Positions 19,739 to 31,181 of a stretch of DNA of 64,000 nt are shown here, in pieces (position 1 is the stretch's first letter; each line of letters starts with the position of its first letter). A program made the translations under genes and the position numbers. The DNA comes from Epiperipatus broadwayi (Eukaryota; Onychophora; Udeonychophora; Euonychophora; Peripatidae), in the NCBI GenBank assembly GCA_028023455.1, contig JAQFVV010006639.1:1-64000 (forward strand). The letters are read 5' to 3'. The notes under the pieces are model-generated. The model had not been told where the DNA came from. It did not search any database and saw nothing but the letters and a program-made list of their open reading frames with translations.

Positions 19739-21525
19739 TATGGTGATCATGTGATGTTTGGTGTTTTAATAACTTTTCAGTACTGGATACGATTTACTAC
19801 GATAAAAGTATTTTAAAATTGAGCTTCTCCCTTTGGTGGATTTCAATCCAAACTTTTCTGTAGATGAGTTGCAATTAATTATCTTGGTAAAGATTTTGCG
19901 GAGAGCTTTTAAAAGAGTGGCAGATCTGTAATTTCTTATATGTTTTTTACGACCTTCGTTTAATGTCAAGATTGCTACTGCTTTCATCTAATCATAGTGT
20001 TATCTTTATCATTTGGCCATTTGATACATAGCTTTTCCAGTAATTATATACACACATCACATAAATATCAGATTTCAGACATCTCCGATTTTTAAATTCA
20101 TGTTTATAATTTTTTATTTGCTATTTAAGTTTTTATTTTGTTCTTTTCTTTCCTCCGTACTTTCCAAGGTTTTTTCAAAACTTTATTTATTACATCAAAT
20201 TTAATTTCATTATTTTTTTATTATCCCTCACTAATTATCTTTTTTTTATTTATTTATGTGATATATATATATATTTTCAAATGATATAAATGTATCATGG
20301 ATATTATTCTTGATACATTTAAATTTCAAGTATTTAGGTGCATGTCTATATATGTAAAGACAAACGTATTCTAAAATATAATTTTGTTTATAGAACTAAT
20401 AAAATAATAGAGTATTTTACGGTTGATTAGAACCATATGGTAAATATAACTAAAGAACATTATTGATAGCCTCCCGGGCAAGTTATAAGCACCGTGATAA
20501 TTTAACGTCACGGGATTTCTACACAAAGCACAAAATTCTAATCAAAAATCAAAATAGCGTACACGAATCTTAAATGATTAAAAAGTCACTTAAGATTAAA
20601 ACCTACAAAAAAAGCAACACTTCCAAATTAGCCATCATTTTTTGATATGATAAGAATAATTTCATAAAATGTTTTATTATTTTAAAAAATGGATAAAATC
20701 GTTTTACTTATCTTTTTTATTGCTAAAAAATCGACTATGAAAAATATTTTTAAAATCTTTGTTACTGATTGTAGCTTCGGGGTTAAAAGTGATAATCTTC
20801 CGATATCACTTTTTAAGGAAAAATATATATATACTGGAAACAGCTATTAAGTAAAGTGACAAAAAGCCCACGCGCGCACACACACTGCAATTAAATTCTC
20901 AGTCTATTACATGTAAAATGTGATTTGATGGTAAAGTAGCGCTTTTTAATCCCCCTATTGTCTTTTCGGCAGATGTTTTGTGCTAGAACTGTTTTAATTC
21001 TTTCTATCTTTTTTTTTTTTTCGAATCTATTCCGCTTTCTGCTATAGTAAGTTATTCTTTATATAATGATTTTTTTAAAGTTTATATTTAATATCTTTTA
21101 CGTTTTTTTATTTTATTCTTTAGTATCTTCAGTTTTAGCATCATATTTTTGTATATATCGTTTTTTTCCTATTCCATTTCGGATCATCAGCATTCGTTAT
21201 CTGCATGACAAACTCCAATCACCACCAAGAGTTTTGGTTTCTTGGTATATTCATTCTAGCAATTTCCCTGAAGATTAATAATCAATGCTTTTTTTTGTCT
21301 ATATATTTTTTCTAAGACTCAAAATCTTTTTCAGTGCCATAGTCTCTTATCCCGGTGCAATTCCTCTTTTTATGAGTTCAATGAATTATATATTATTTAT
21401 CTTTTTTAAAAAAATATTTTTATATACAAATAATATTCTTTTGATTCTTTTATACTTTTTCAAATTCAAATATCTATAAGCTTCAAACTTTTTTCTCACT
21501 TTACTTAATTGTTTACTTAGTAGTA
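19739..21525. other. Intergenic, no gene recognised
   Basis: Begins with the motif TGATCATGTGATGTTTGG just outside foldback copy 1. A short GC-richer patch lies at 20468-20515 and a CG/CA run at 20870-20886. Plus-strand open frames at 21066-21278 and 21285-21479 are T-rich with no recognisable domain. Confidence 0.4.
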
Positions 21526-21542
21526 ATAGTAATATTAGTTAA

Positions 21543-21604
<62 letters not shown>

Positions 21605-22224
21605 TAAATCATAGTGGTGCTAGTAATGACAGAAGTGCTAGTGGAGTTAGTAGTAGTTAGCAGTAGTAGTTATACTACTAGGAGTAGTAGTGGTAGTAGT
21701 AATAGTAATAGTAGTGGTAGTAAAGGTCAGGGTAGTGGTAATAGTGGTGAAAGTGGTGGTAGTGGTGATAGTAGTAGTAGTAGCAGCAGTGGTAGGGTAG
21801 CTCATGGTAATAGGGTAGGGGTGACAGGGCTGGTAGTGGTGGTAGTAATGGTAGTAATAGTAGTAGTAGTAGTAGTAGTGGTAATGTAGGTCCTAGTAGT
21901 GGTCATAGTGGTGACAGTGCTAGTAGTAGTGGTAGTAGTAGTAGTAGTAATAGTAGTAGTAGTGGTAGTGTAGGTTGTGTTAGTCATGGTAGTGGTGACA
22001 GTGCTGGTAGTAGTGGTAGTAGTAGTAGTAGTAATAGTAGTAGTAGTAGTGGTAGTGTAGGTTGTGGTAGTGGTGGTAGTGGTAACAGTGCTGGTAGTAG
22101 TAGTGGTAATAGTAGTAGCAGTGGTAGTGTAGGTCATGATAATGGTAGCAGTGGTGACAGTGCTGGTAGTAGTGGTAGTAGTAGTAGTATTGGTAACAGT
22201 AACAGTAGTAGTAGTAGTAGTAAA
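21526..22224. repeat. (TAG)n trinucleotide array with higher-order pattern
   Basis: About 700 bp built from TAG/TGG/TAA-type triplets. It is pure (TAG)n around 21543-21603, then varied. A marker GACAGTGCT-like string recurs at 21823, 21913, 21997, 22084 and 22156, spacings of 90, 84, 87 and 72 bp, all multiples of three. The marker is preceded by GTAGGT-type variants, showing segmental duplication of larger units. The open frames across it (Ser/Gly/Val-rich on plus; Thr-, Tyr- and His-rich on minus) follow from the triplet period and are not evidence of a gene. Confidence 0.95.
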
Positions 22225-23103
22225 GATGATGATGATGATAATGATGATGGTGGTGGGAATGATGATCATTGCCTTGAAGTTCATAAAGATTTAGCACTGC
22301 AAATGACAATGCTGGGCCATGATGTACATGGAGATTGAGATTCAGAAGCTGTTACTCTACCCCATACCAAACAATGAGTGGGATTATATAATCAAAGAGT
22401 TTATTGCTTAGAAGTTCCTGGAATCTTGAGTACTAGAAGTGTCAGAACTAGTCAAATCATGGACATTCGGCTTCAGAACCTGTGACTTTATTACCGCATT
22501 AAATCTTCCATGGTGGGTAATCTTGATAGAAAAATTTTAGACTGGGACAATCAAATTAGAGAATATATGTATTGTAGATATATCTTTTTTATAGCAAGTG
22601 GTTTCTTAATATTATCGATCGGCAGTGATGTCATTTGTTTGTGCAATTGTTTATAAACATTATGTATTTTTATGACTTAATGTTATTACAAAAAGCTAAA
22701 CTAAACACCAATAAAATATTTGCAGCAATATCATTTAACCTAAAAAAGATATTTTTTTAGATTTAATATACTGAAAGCAGAAGAATGTTAATATTATTAA
22801 CAACATTAAAACATATGAAGATTTTTACCAAAGTCACAATAATTATATTGAAAATGAAACAATTTTGGAAACAAAATGTAAACTAATACTTAATATTATG
22901 TGATTTCTGTAATATCATTTCGTTATATATAGCAGTTTATCAACAAGAATCATATAAAAAACTTAATTGATTTATAAAAAGTATTTCAAATTGGTTTGAA
23001 TTTTATTAAGAAATTAAAGTTTAAACTCAAATTAAAAAACAAAGCATATATAATCATATTAAATGACTAGAATCAACTTACAAATACTACAACTCTTGTC
23101 AAG
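22225..23103. other. Intergenic, nothing recognised
   Basis: A short GAT-rich run at 22224-22260 continues the triplet array; the rest is ordinary AT-rich sequence with no gene or repeat recognised. Confidence 0.4.
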
Positions 23104-23196
23104 CATTGGTGGTCAGCACAGCTTCCTTACAAGCAGTTGTCTCAGGTTTGTGGGTTCACTTCCCGGCCGATGCTTTGACACATGAAAAAAAAAATA
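23104..23196 (+). mobile_element. tRNA-derived SINE, copy 1
   Basis: About 90 bp with a tRNA-like layout: an A-box-like start (GGTGGTCAGCACAG), an anticodon-arm-like middle (CTTACAAGCAGTTG), a box B region (GTGGGTTCACTTCCC), then CGGCCGATGCTTTGACACATG and an A-rich tail. A second copy at 35427-35521 is about 85-90% identical. Box B fits RNA polymerase III internal promoters. It is too diverged to fold as a functional tRNA and ends in poly-A, so a SINE or tRNA retropseudogene is the better call. Confidence 0.75.
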
Positions 23197-23980
23197 CTAC
23201 ACCTCTTTGCATTCACTTATTGAATAACAACGTTGTTAGATAAAGACATTATGTTATTAAAATCCATTTATTACATGTCTTTTCCCCAGATATAGACTGT
23301 AAACTTAATAATCTCTATGATTTATGATAATTAGTAGTGTCTAAAAGCATTGCAAACAAACAAATGAATTCAAAAAATTTGGCACAAGTTATTGTAATTT
23401 ACTATTGATAAACAATGGAAACATGAAAACATGAGGCATTGTGATTTGGGCCAGGTAAAGAGTGTTGCCTCAGCCAAAATACATTGGGATATGTGGGAAG
23501 GAGAGGCAATTCATTTGTGTACTGATGACCTTATTCATATATTTGAAGCAGGGATTGAGAAACATACAGATTTTATATTTAACATAATAAAATCTAATTA
23601 CACAATAGTGGAAAGTACTGTTATTTATTAAAATGAGGTTTGGCCATTAAAAGAAAAATGGAAAAAGAATTGATAACTAAGAAATGTATTACTGGTAAAA
23701 ACATGTAGGAAAATCAAGAACAGAGTGCATAAGGATTAAAATAATTCAGAAAAGCAATAAATATTGACCACAGTATAATAAATGACATTGTAAAATATAT
23801 AGATATGTACACAGGATATTGAGATTACTAAATCAAATAATAAACTGGATATGAGCAGGATAAAAAAAGAAAGCATTTACAAAAGAATATGGAAAGAGAA
23901 AATAGAAATAAAAATTTGTAGGAAAATTTATGGATGATCACGATGCATAGCAATTGGAAATTGAAGATATTGTTGTAGAC
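23197..23980. other. Intergenic, nothing recognised
   Basis: AT-rich, purine-rich on the plus strand. The open frame at 23431-23631 has no recognisable domain. Confidence 0.4.
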
Positions 23981-24181
23981 CAAGGATTAGCAACCCAAGG
24001 CTCATGAGAGATTTTTGTCTGGACCTCCAGCTTAACAACCAAATACCAATTATCAAGACATTAGATAACTAGAAGCCAATGGTTAGATATCAGTGTAGCA
24101 GTAAAGTTTAATAAAAATTTATTTGTAATTATTAAATCTCATCACATTATTGAATCTGCAAATATATTTGCTTTTAAACAA

Positions 24182-24340
24182 GACAAAACTCTCCATACAG
24201 TAGTGCCACACTGTGCCAATCAGAGTAATCAATGGATGCCAGAAGGCTTGTGCATAAAATCCCTATCTAGTGCCTACTCATCCAATGCATTGATTACTCT
24301 GGTTGGCACAGGGTGGCACTACTGTATGGAGAGTTTTGCC
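24182..24340. mobile_element. Foldback element family GGCAAAACTC, copy 2 (short)
   Basis: Same terminal inverted repeats as copies at 19355 and 30815, including the ATACAGTA block and the AGAGTAATCAATGGATGCC segment. The centre is deleted, leaving 159 bp. The outer flanks TTAAACAAG and CTTGTTTAA are also complementary, so the true inverted repeat may extend about 9 bp further. It lies near the left end of the hAT relic. Confidence 0.9.
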
Positions 24341-25396
24341 TTGTTTAATAACAATTATGTGCTAGTATAGGAGATAGTGATCGTGTGATGTTTAGTAGTT
24401 TATATTTGCTTTTATTGTTTTTTTTCTTTCTCCATACTGCTTCCAGGATTTATTTTTTCCTGAGCAAAATCAAGCCCATGGATATTAAAAAAAAGAAAAG
24501 TAGATCATGAAAGCAGAAATTCTAATGAAGGTTGGAAACTTAGCTACTTTTTCATTGAGCACTTTGGGAAATGTGTTTGTTTGATTTGTCAAGATATCAT
24601 TGCCATGAAGAAAGTTTTAAATATTAAATGATACTATGAAATTTATCATAATCAGTATAACAATTTCACTGGAAAAACATGAGTGGATGAATTTGCGCAA
24701 AGTTGCACTGCTGAGAAATTATGTAACAAAGCAGTGATCCTTTTTTACAAGAAAAGTTATGGAAATTGACAGAAACACTCATGCTAACTATGAGGTGTCA
24801 AAACTAATTGCAGAAAAGATGTGTTGGAGAATTCTTCAAAGAATGTATGTTGGTGGTAGTGGATGTATTTGTCCAGGAAAAAGGAATTATTTTCTGCAAT
24901 AAGCTTATCAGCAAGAACTGTAGCAAGACAAAATGGCAGGAAATGTCAGAAGTGGATTACAGGGCATTTTAATAAATCTGGAGTATTATTCCATTGATAA
25001 TGATATGGTGGATAGTTGTCAACTTGCAGTATTTGTTAGGGGTGTAATGCTGACATTTGATATTGTGGTAAAATTTGTACAATTGATTCCTATAAAGGTT
25101 ACTAGCACTGGAAAAAATATTCTGGGAGGCATTATAAAATCAATTTCTGAAATAAATCTTGATTTATCCAAGCTTATTGCAGTAGCCACATATAGAGCTC
25201 CAGCAATGCTTGGAGAGAAAAAAGGGTTTGTTTCAGTGCTTTAAGAACACATTGGTATTGATTACAAACTAATCAAACTTCATTGCATTATTCATCAGGA
25301 TGCATTATGTTCAATGTCAATAAATTTTAAGAATATCATGGTGGTGCTCAAAAAAACAATGACTTTTATACTTTCAAGAGGACTACATTACCATCA

Positions 25397-25637
25397 TCTA
25401 ATATGAGTATTGAATATTTTTAGAAATTTTTTATTATTTAAATATTCCAAATACATTCAAGTGTTAGTAATAGCATATCAAACAGGTTTGTGCTATTACT
25501 AACAGTTGAATGTATTTAGAATATTTAAATAAAGTTAAATTTTTCTAAAGATATTCAATACTCATATTAGATGATGGAAATAGTCCAATATAAAAATACA
25601 ACTAAAACAACATCACCACAAATCTTCAGGAAAACAT
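25397..25637. mobile_element. Palindromic SINE-tail insertion inside the hAT relic
   Basis: A 241-bp insertion flanked by a 13-bp target-site duplication, TACATTACCATCA, at 25384-25396 and 25638-25650. The flanking hAT protein reading (RGLHYH then LHYHQFQEF) confirms the duplicated codons. Inside, 25397-25480 is the inverted copy of about 25490-25572, a head-to-head pair. The right arm then continues through GATGATGGAAATAGTCC to ACCACAAATCTTCAGG. The same tail occurs at 41640-41745, identifying it as part of that SINE family. Confidence 0.85.
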
Positions 25638-26330
25638 TACATTACCATCAGTTTCAAGAATTTCTAAAACAAATTGAAGCTGACTATGGTGATCTGATAT
25701 ATATATTTCAAATGTCTGATAGCTTAGCCAGAGAAAAATGCTGGGGTGGGTATACACATTAAGAGAAGAAATTACTATGTTTTTAGAGAACAAAGACCAA
25801 TATAATTCTTGCTTTTAGGGTCCACTGTGGATTGTCAACTTAGCATTTTTTGGTAGAAATCATGACCCACATGAACAATTTTAACCTTGAGCTTCAAGGA
25901 AGAAACAAGCTTATATTTGAAATGTTTGGACCAATTACTGCTTTTGAAAGAAAACTTCAACTATGGAAATCATAACTTCAGACAGGCAACTACACTCATT
26001 TTCCAAATCACCAAAATCACAAGAAAGATATAATACCAGACATTTTTGTGAGCTGTATTCATGGTTTGAGAAGTGAGTTTTCCTCCTGTTTTGTGAACTC
26101 CTGGCAATATGGTAATTAATTTATATTATTTGGTTCTCGTTATGAAGATGATGTAGAACAAACTTACAGTGATGCACATTTTTGAAATCAAAATTTCACT
26201 TCGTGTCTACTGCTAACTTCTACAAGAAATATTTAATGCCGATCAGAAAATATATAAAAACATCTTGAATAATGTAAAAATGATGGTGTCATTATTTGCA
26301 ATTACGTATGTTGTGGTTCACAGGCCTGAT

Positions 26331-26929
26331 GTTTAGTGTGGAGCAGAATTTTTTAAAGAGTTCTAGTTAAAGAATTATGGTCTTATCCTGACTTGACTAA
26401 GTCTTTTATATAGTTTTCAATGTTGTCTCTCCTGTGTGGCTCAAACTAGCATAGCTTATTAGCTTCTGAACAGAAAAGCACTTAAAGCTAGCGAATATGT
26501 GTGAGGCTGGAATGTACCAATGAGAGCATTATGCTCCACCCAACTAAACTGAACAAAGACAAATACAATTGATCTAATAACATAAAACATCAAAAACTTC
26601 CTCTCAATCAAGTAATATCAAATTCTAAAGAAAGATAAGAAGGATAGATTCTTTCTGCAGATTAAGCAAAGGTTATAAAACAAAAGTTAAAGAGCAAATT
26701 ATAAAGTTAAAATTTTAATGCTGGGAGGCATATAATTTAAAAGAAGAAAAGACAAATTTATTGCAGCAATATTAAGACAATACCACAACAAAGAAATTAA
26801 TACATTTGAATATAGAAATATTTATCTAACAGTTGTTATCCCCCCTCCCAAGAATCTTTGCAAAGGCTTTAATTGACTTTGGGGGTGCTTACTTTTATTA
26901 AGCAATAAATTAAAAATAGACTAGCTGAT
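26331..26929. other. Intergenic or decayed flank of hAT and PLE relics
   Basis: No frame is recognisable. The right part (after about 26830) may belong to the N-terminal part of the PLE relic that follows but is too decayed to read. Confidence 0.3.
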
Positions 26930-27960
26930 TGATCACCTAGATTTTGGCAGATATGCTATCAAATCTTCATTTGATTGTGTTCAGCTTTTAAATTTAAAAA
27001 TGTGTAATTCCCACTATAGGACCTTCTCATTAGATGTAGTGGAGCTTTATGGCTGTGTCACACCCACACCTATTGGTGTAATTCATGATATACTGGTCAA
27101 ACCAGGTTTTGATAATAACAATTCCAACTTTATTGTAGATGTTCTCAAATGGATGGGTGGAGACATCAAATTCCTGTTCAATGGAAAATCTTACATGATG
27201 GAACTTGGCTGATCCATGGGACACTACTAAGGGGAATAGTTTGTAGCATAGTATTGAACAATTCTGAAATGGTAGTCACCCCATCACATTTTCCCACAAA
27301 TACCTCATCTCCATACATATGCTACATCAACAATGTGTTGATTTATGCCAAAGAGTAAACTGTCTTTGACTTATAAAATGAGTTATCATCTTTAGCCTGG
27401 GCCATAACGCATGAAAATACACCAAATGGAATAAAATTCTTGGCATGTATATCCAACACTCCAACATGCAAATGAATCAGAAAATGATCATCAAATCCAC
27501 CAAAGTTCAGGGTGTTATTGACTGTCAATTGCACACTCCCATCTCACACAAATTAGCTGGCTTTAAGAGTTTTCTGTATAGAAACTATAAGCTATGAAAA
27601 TTTGAGGGAGACAGAAGAGACAACATCAACAACTATATAAAAAAAATCTAGTCAGGGTATGATCATAATTCTTTAACTACAGCTCTTAAAAAGTTCTACT
27701 CCAAACTAAGCACCAGACCTATGAATGACTGCAACACTAATCCATGGGTCAGTCTTCCTTTTATACTGGTTGCATCAAAAAAGTTGAAGACAATCTGTTC
27801 AAATAAATTCTAATATCAACTTTGGAACTATCTCTAATCTTAAGCAACTATTGAATAACATCCAAAACATGCTACCATTGGATCAGACTCTCCAAATAAA
27901 CTATAAAATTAACTGCAATAAACCAACTTCCAAAGCAATTTATTATGGTGAGTCTTACCC
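26930..27960 (+). pseudogene. Penelope-like reverse transcriptase relic (WPMG-type)
   Basis: Plus-strand readings line up with the PLE open frame at 44753-46153. Near 26950, IKSSFDCV corresponds to VTSSFDFV. The motif A region FSLDVVELYG is at about 27021-27052, followed by FLFNGKSYMMELG and a damaged WPMG loop near 27200. PYICYINNVLIYAKE at 27310-27358 is the motif C region with YVDD changed to YINN, so one catalytic aspartate is lost. Next are LAGFKSFLYR-like sequence at about 27560-27590, a WVSLPF-like block near 27745 and a decayed stretch to about 27960. The GIY-YIG endonuclease is not recognisable. Multiple stops and frameshifts make it dead. Confidence 0.75.
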
Positions 27961-28001
27961 CACAGTAATGCTATGTTAGTGCAGCATATATATATATATA
28001 T

Positions 28002-28155
28002 AGATAAATTATAAGTTTTTGGGATGTACCGTGTCTTATTTTCCATTGAGCACCGATATTTCGATGGAATAGCAACCGCGGTTGCTATTCCGTCGAAATA
28101 TCGGTGCTCAATGGAAAATAAGACACGGTACATCCCAAAAACTTATAATTTATCT
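28002..28155. repeat. Near-perfect spacer-less palindrome, 77-bp arms
   Basis: Arms 28002-28078 and 28079-28155 are exact complements except for one T/C difference near 28063. The centre is AACCGCGGTT, with no spacer. The arms include the non-simple string CCGATATTTCG and are more GC-rich than the surroundings. A (TA)n run abuts the left end. It could be two terminal fragments of a mobile element joined head-to-head, but the family is unknown. Confidence 0.92.
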
Positions 28156-28198
28156 ACATCATATAACTGTGAAAACATTAAGTATAACATATATATAT

Positions 28199-28229
28199 AA
28201 GCTCTTAACAAGCTTTGAGAATATCCCCA

Positions 28230-28280
<51 letters not shown>

Positions 28281-28309
28281 CTCTTAACAAGCTTTGAGAA
28301 TATCCCCAA
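28199..28309 (+). repeat. 79-bp tandem duplication containing (TA)n
   Basis: The 32-bp string starting AAGCTCTTAACAAGCTTTG occurs identically at 28199-28230 and 28278-28309, separated by a (TA)n run at 28231-28278. Each copy is also preceded by TATATATA, so the unit is (TA)n plus the 32-mer, repeated once. Confidence 0.9.
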
Positions 28310-28546
28310 CCCCAGACCCGTTTCTGCTACTGGCATTATCAGTAAGGTGCTAGGATATTCAAGCATTAGATTAAAAATACTAGGACAAACCCAACACTTT
28401 ATCTAATGTATAACTAATAAGTAGAAAATCTGAAATTTTCAGACATTCATATGTCTTCCAATCCCATTATTTAACTCTATATATAACATTTGTAAATACA
28501 AGCTTATTAAATTAGGTCATGTGACATCTGACTTGGATTTTTTAAA

Positions 28547-28597
<51 letters not shown>

Positions 28598-30814
28598 CAC
28601 AAATGCACCAAACAGTCCCTAACATAAATTGACATTTCTAGGGCATGAGATTGTCAGGCCACAATTTCAATCCACTTAATGGCAAAATTGTTTGCACTAA
28701 GTGTAATGATTGAAAGAGAAAATACAGAGAGACATGGTTTAATGCAAATAACATCTACATGATAAATAAAATACTCATACATTGCATTATTATGCAAATG
28801 ATATATTTAAATTCATAACTTGCATACCAATTAACCTATAAATTCTCTGTTCTATACACCTATCTTAGTGTTATGAATATGACTGGCCTGGTCAAAAGCA
28901 GTACTAAGCATTCAATCTGTATAGGAGTTATAATTTTATAATCTTTACAGCATAGTTGGTATTCACTACCAATTCAATTATAAGAACAGTAATACATAAA
29001 ATATTAACCAGAAAAAAAAAATAAACAATTTATTATATGTGTGTATAATGTTATATACTGTGCATTTCTGAAAATTGTAAATTAAAATAGAAAGGCTGTG
29101 AAAGGAAATATAAAAAAGGAAGAAAACTTTGAATGTTTGATAGTGAGAAAAAGTTGTAATAATTTTTGGTCCAAAAGTAAAAAAAAAATATTATTTTATG
29201 AAGTAATCAGTTGTTGGTGAATAGACTGCTAGTAGTAATACTCAAACTTTTAAAAAAGTTTTATTTATTATTTATTTAGCATATGGATTTTTTTAAAGCC
29301 TAACTATTAACAAAATACTGTAAGTGAATATGCTGAGAATCCAACAAGAAAGAGATCTATCATCACTCAATTAAAAACCTTCAGTTCTACCACTAAGGCC
29401 ATAGATTTAACAGTCTTTAAATATGTAGCTGCATATATTTACATAGATCAGTGGCTGATAATTCCATTTATCAAGAATATGAGCATGATCCTATTGATTA
29501 GGAATTCAATTATATCTAGGAACATTAAATGCAGCTTATTGTTGGAATTGAGAGAAAAATTTGTTTGAAACATCACAAGAATTTAATTTTTTATGCCATA
29601 ATTCTTCAACTGTAGGTTATTACCTGAACATTCAATGAGTCTTAAATAGTAAAACTATAACCTGATTTATTGGAAAATCTGGTGAACATTTGCTGTTAAG
29701 AAAATTCTCTTTTGATATATGGTAGGGAAATGCATGAAAGAACATGAAGCCATCACAAGCAAACATGAGTGTATTAGTAATATTTCTCATGGAAATATTT
29801 AAATTATTATCAAAAGATTCATTGTGGAGTGGCACAGTATTTACCAGCTGTCCACAAAATATTTGCATCACATCCAAATAATGGCAGCTAGTATTCTAAA
29901 GAGTTTATTTTTAAAAATTCATTTTAATCTGATTTTAACTAAATAAGAAAATATTTGAAATACAAGCACTCTTCACATACCTGGAGCCTAATTGTAAATA
30001 TGGGGGATTTGAACTCAGACTTAAATAAGAAAACTATTTTAAGTTATGATCTAAAGTTATCTCTTAATAGAATGGGATAGTATTGGGTTTCAATCTATTA
30101 TTGCAAAATATTCAGATTTTTTGCAATGATTTTCTGTTAAGATGAAAACAAGAGCATTTTATTTTCATAAGATTAGGAACAAGATCCCCAGCTTTGACTA
30201 AGAGACTTTTCTTTTCAGTATACATTCTGTTTCTGAAAGATCACTGATGAATATTTTAAATATATTTGGAAAAAAAATTGTGAAATAATTTTCCTACATT
30301 TAAGAATTTTAGAAAATTTTTGAGGGTGAACATTTTTCTAAAGAGAATTATAAGCTGGAGGTGGATTAATAAAGATTGCATCAATTTTTAATTTATTTTG
30401 AAAGTTTTTTCAGTATGTTAAAAGTTAAATAGTATTCACAGCAGCTTCCATCTGGCCTGAATCTAATGCATTTTGTAAGTAGGAATACTTTCAAGTTATT
30501 GGGAAATTTTTGTTAATGATTTTTTCAAAAAGCTTATAGAGACTCTGATATTGTGTGGTAATTTTGGATAATTTATAGATTTGTTTACTTTTAAAACTGT
30601 TAAAATTTTGTTTTTATGCCAAATTTTTAGAATAGTTTTTAGATATATAATATTAGGTTATAATTTAAAAAAAAAACAAAAAAAAAACGAAGTATTTTAT
30701 CTGTGCCCAGTACTTTTTCTAGCTTAGTATAGTCAAAGGCAAACTTAAATTCATCATCTATAGGCTTTATCAGATTAATATTAGAGAAATATTGTGAAAA
30801 AGAGGCTTGAAACA
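28310..30814. other. Intergenic; (TA)n at 28549-28590; otherwise nothing clear
   Basis: No gene recognised. On the minus strand near 30000-30025 a string GTCTGAGTTCAAATCCCCC fits a tRNA box B and may be a SINE head, but the A box is not convincing. The minus open frame 29632-29877 has no recognisable domain. Confidence 0.4.
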
Positions 30815-31181
30815 GGCAAAACTCTTCATACAGTATTACCATTCAGTGCAAGCCAGAGTAATCAATGGATGCCAGAAGACTTGTGCATAAAATCCCCATC
30901 TAATGCCTACTCATCCAACATCCCCAGACTAGTTTCTGGCTTGTGGACTTCATCAGTGAGGAGCCTTGGATCTGAGAGCACTGCATCTAGATCTTAGGAT
31001 CACTACACTGAGGTGCAGTACTCTCAGATCAAGGCTCCTCACTAATGAAGGCCACAATCCAGAAACTAGTCTGGGAATAGTGGATGAATAGGCACTAGAT
31101 GGGGATTTTATGCACATCTTCTGGCATCCATTGATTACTCTGGCTTGCACTGAATGGCAATACTGTATGGAGAGTTTTGCC
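30815..31181. mobile_element. Foldback element family GGCAAAACTC, copy 3
   Basis: A 367-bp element with terminal inverted repeats GGCAAAACTCTTCATACAGT and its complement. Inverted similarity covers almost the whole length, and it closely matches copy 1 block for block. It is followed 20-50 bp downstream by TGATCATGTGATGTTTAT, as in other copies. No coding capacity; open frames on both strands are mirror shadows of the arms. Confidence 0.9.

Larger units (their letters stand above)
23981..26330 (+). pseudogene. hAT transposase relic (GTF2IRD2/Charlie-like)
   Basis: Plus-strand readings in shifting frames match hAT transposases of the type found in GTF2IRD2-like genes. A left end resembling hAT termini (CAAGGATTAGCAACCC) starts near 23981. 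A zinc-finger remnant with CLICQDI lies at about 24570-24600. An open stretch 24933-25244 holds the catalytic-core neighbourhood (QLAVFVRGV, TTGKDIF-like STGKNILGGI, APAMLGEKKGFVSVL). Next come HCIIHQDALCS at about 25280, FQEFLKQIEADYGDLIY at about 25655-25710, and LNLKLQGK-like and SHFP-like blocks to about 26040. Many stops and frameshifts are present, and two insertions (24182-24340 and 25397-25637) interrupt it. The aspartate-containing DEST motif expected before QLAVF is lost. No clear right terminus was found, so the end is approximate. Confidence 0.8.

Noticed and set aside
21614-22309. Open frames rich in Ser/Gly, Thr, and His/Tyr across the (TAG)n array
   Set aside because: A triplet repeat is open in several frames by nature; no start context, splice sites or flanking domain supports a protein.
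26331-26400. A right terminus for the hAT relic near 26320-26340
   Set aside because: A GTTGTGGTTCACAGGCCTG string is only loosely complementary to the left end; not enough to call a terminal repeat.
27909-28279. Open frames on both strands across the 28002-28155 palindrome
   Set aside because: They mirror each other because of the palindrome and run into TA repeats; no protein family.
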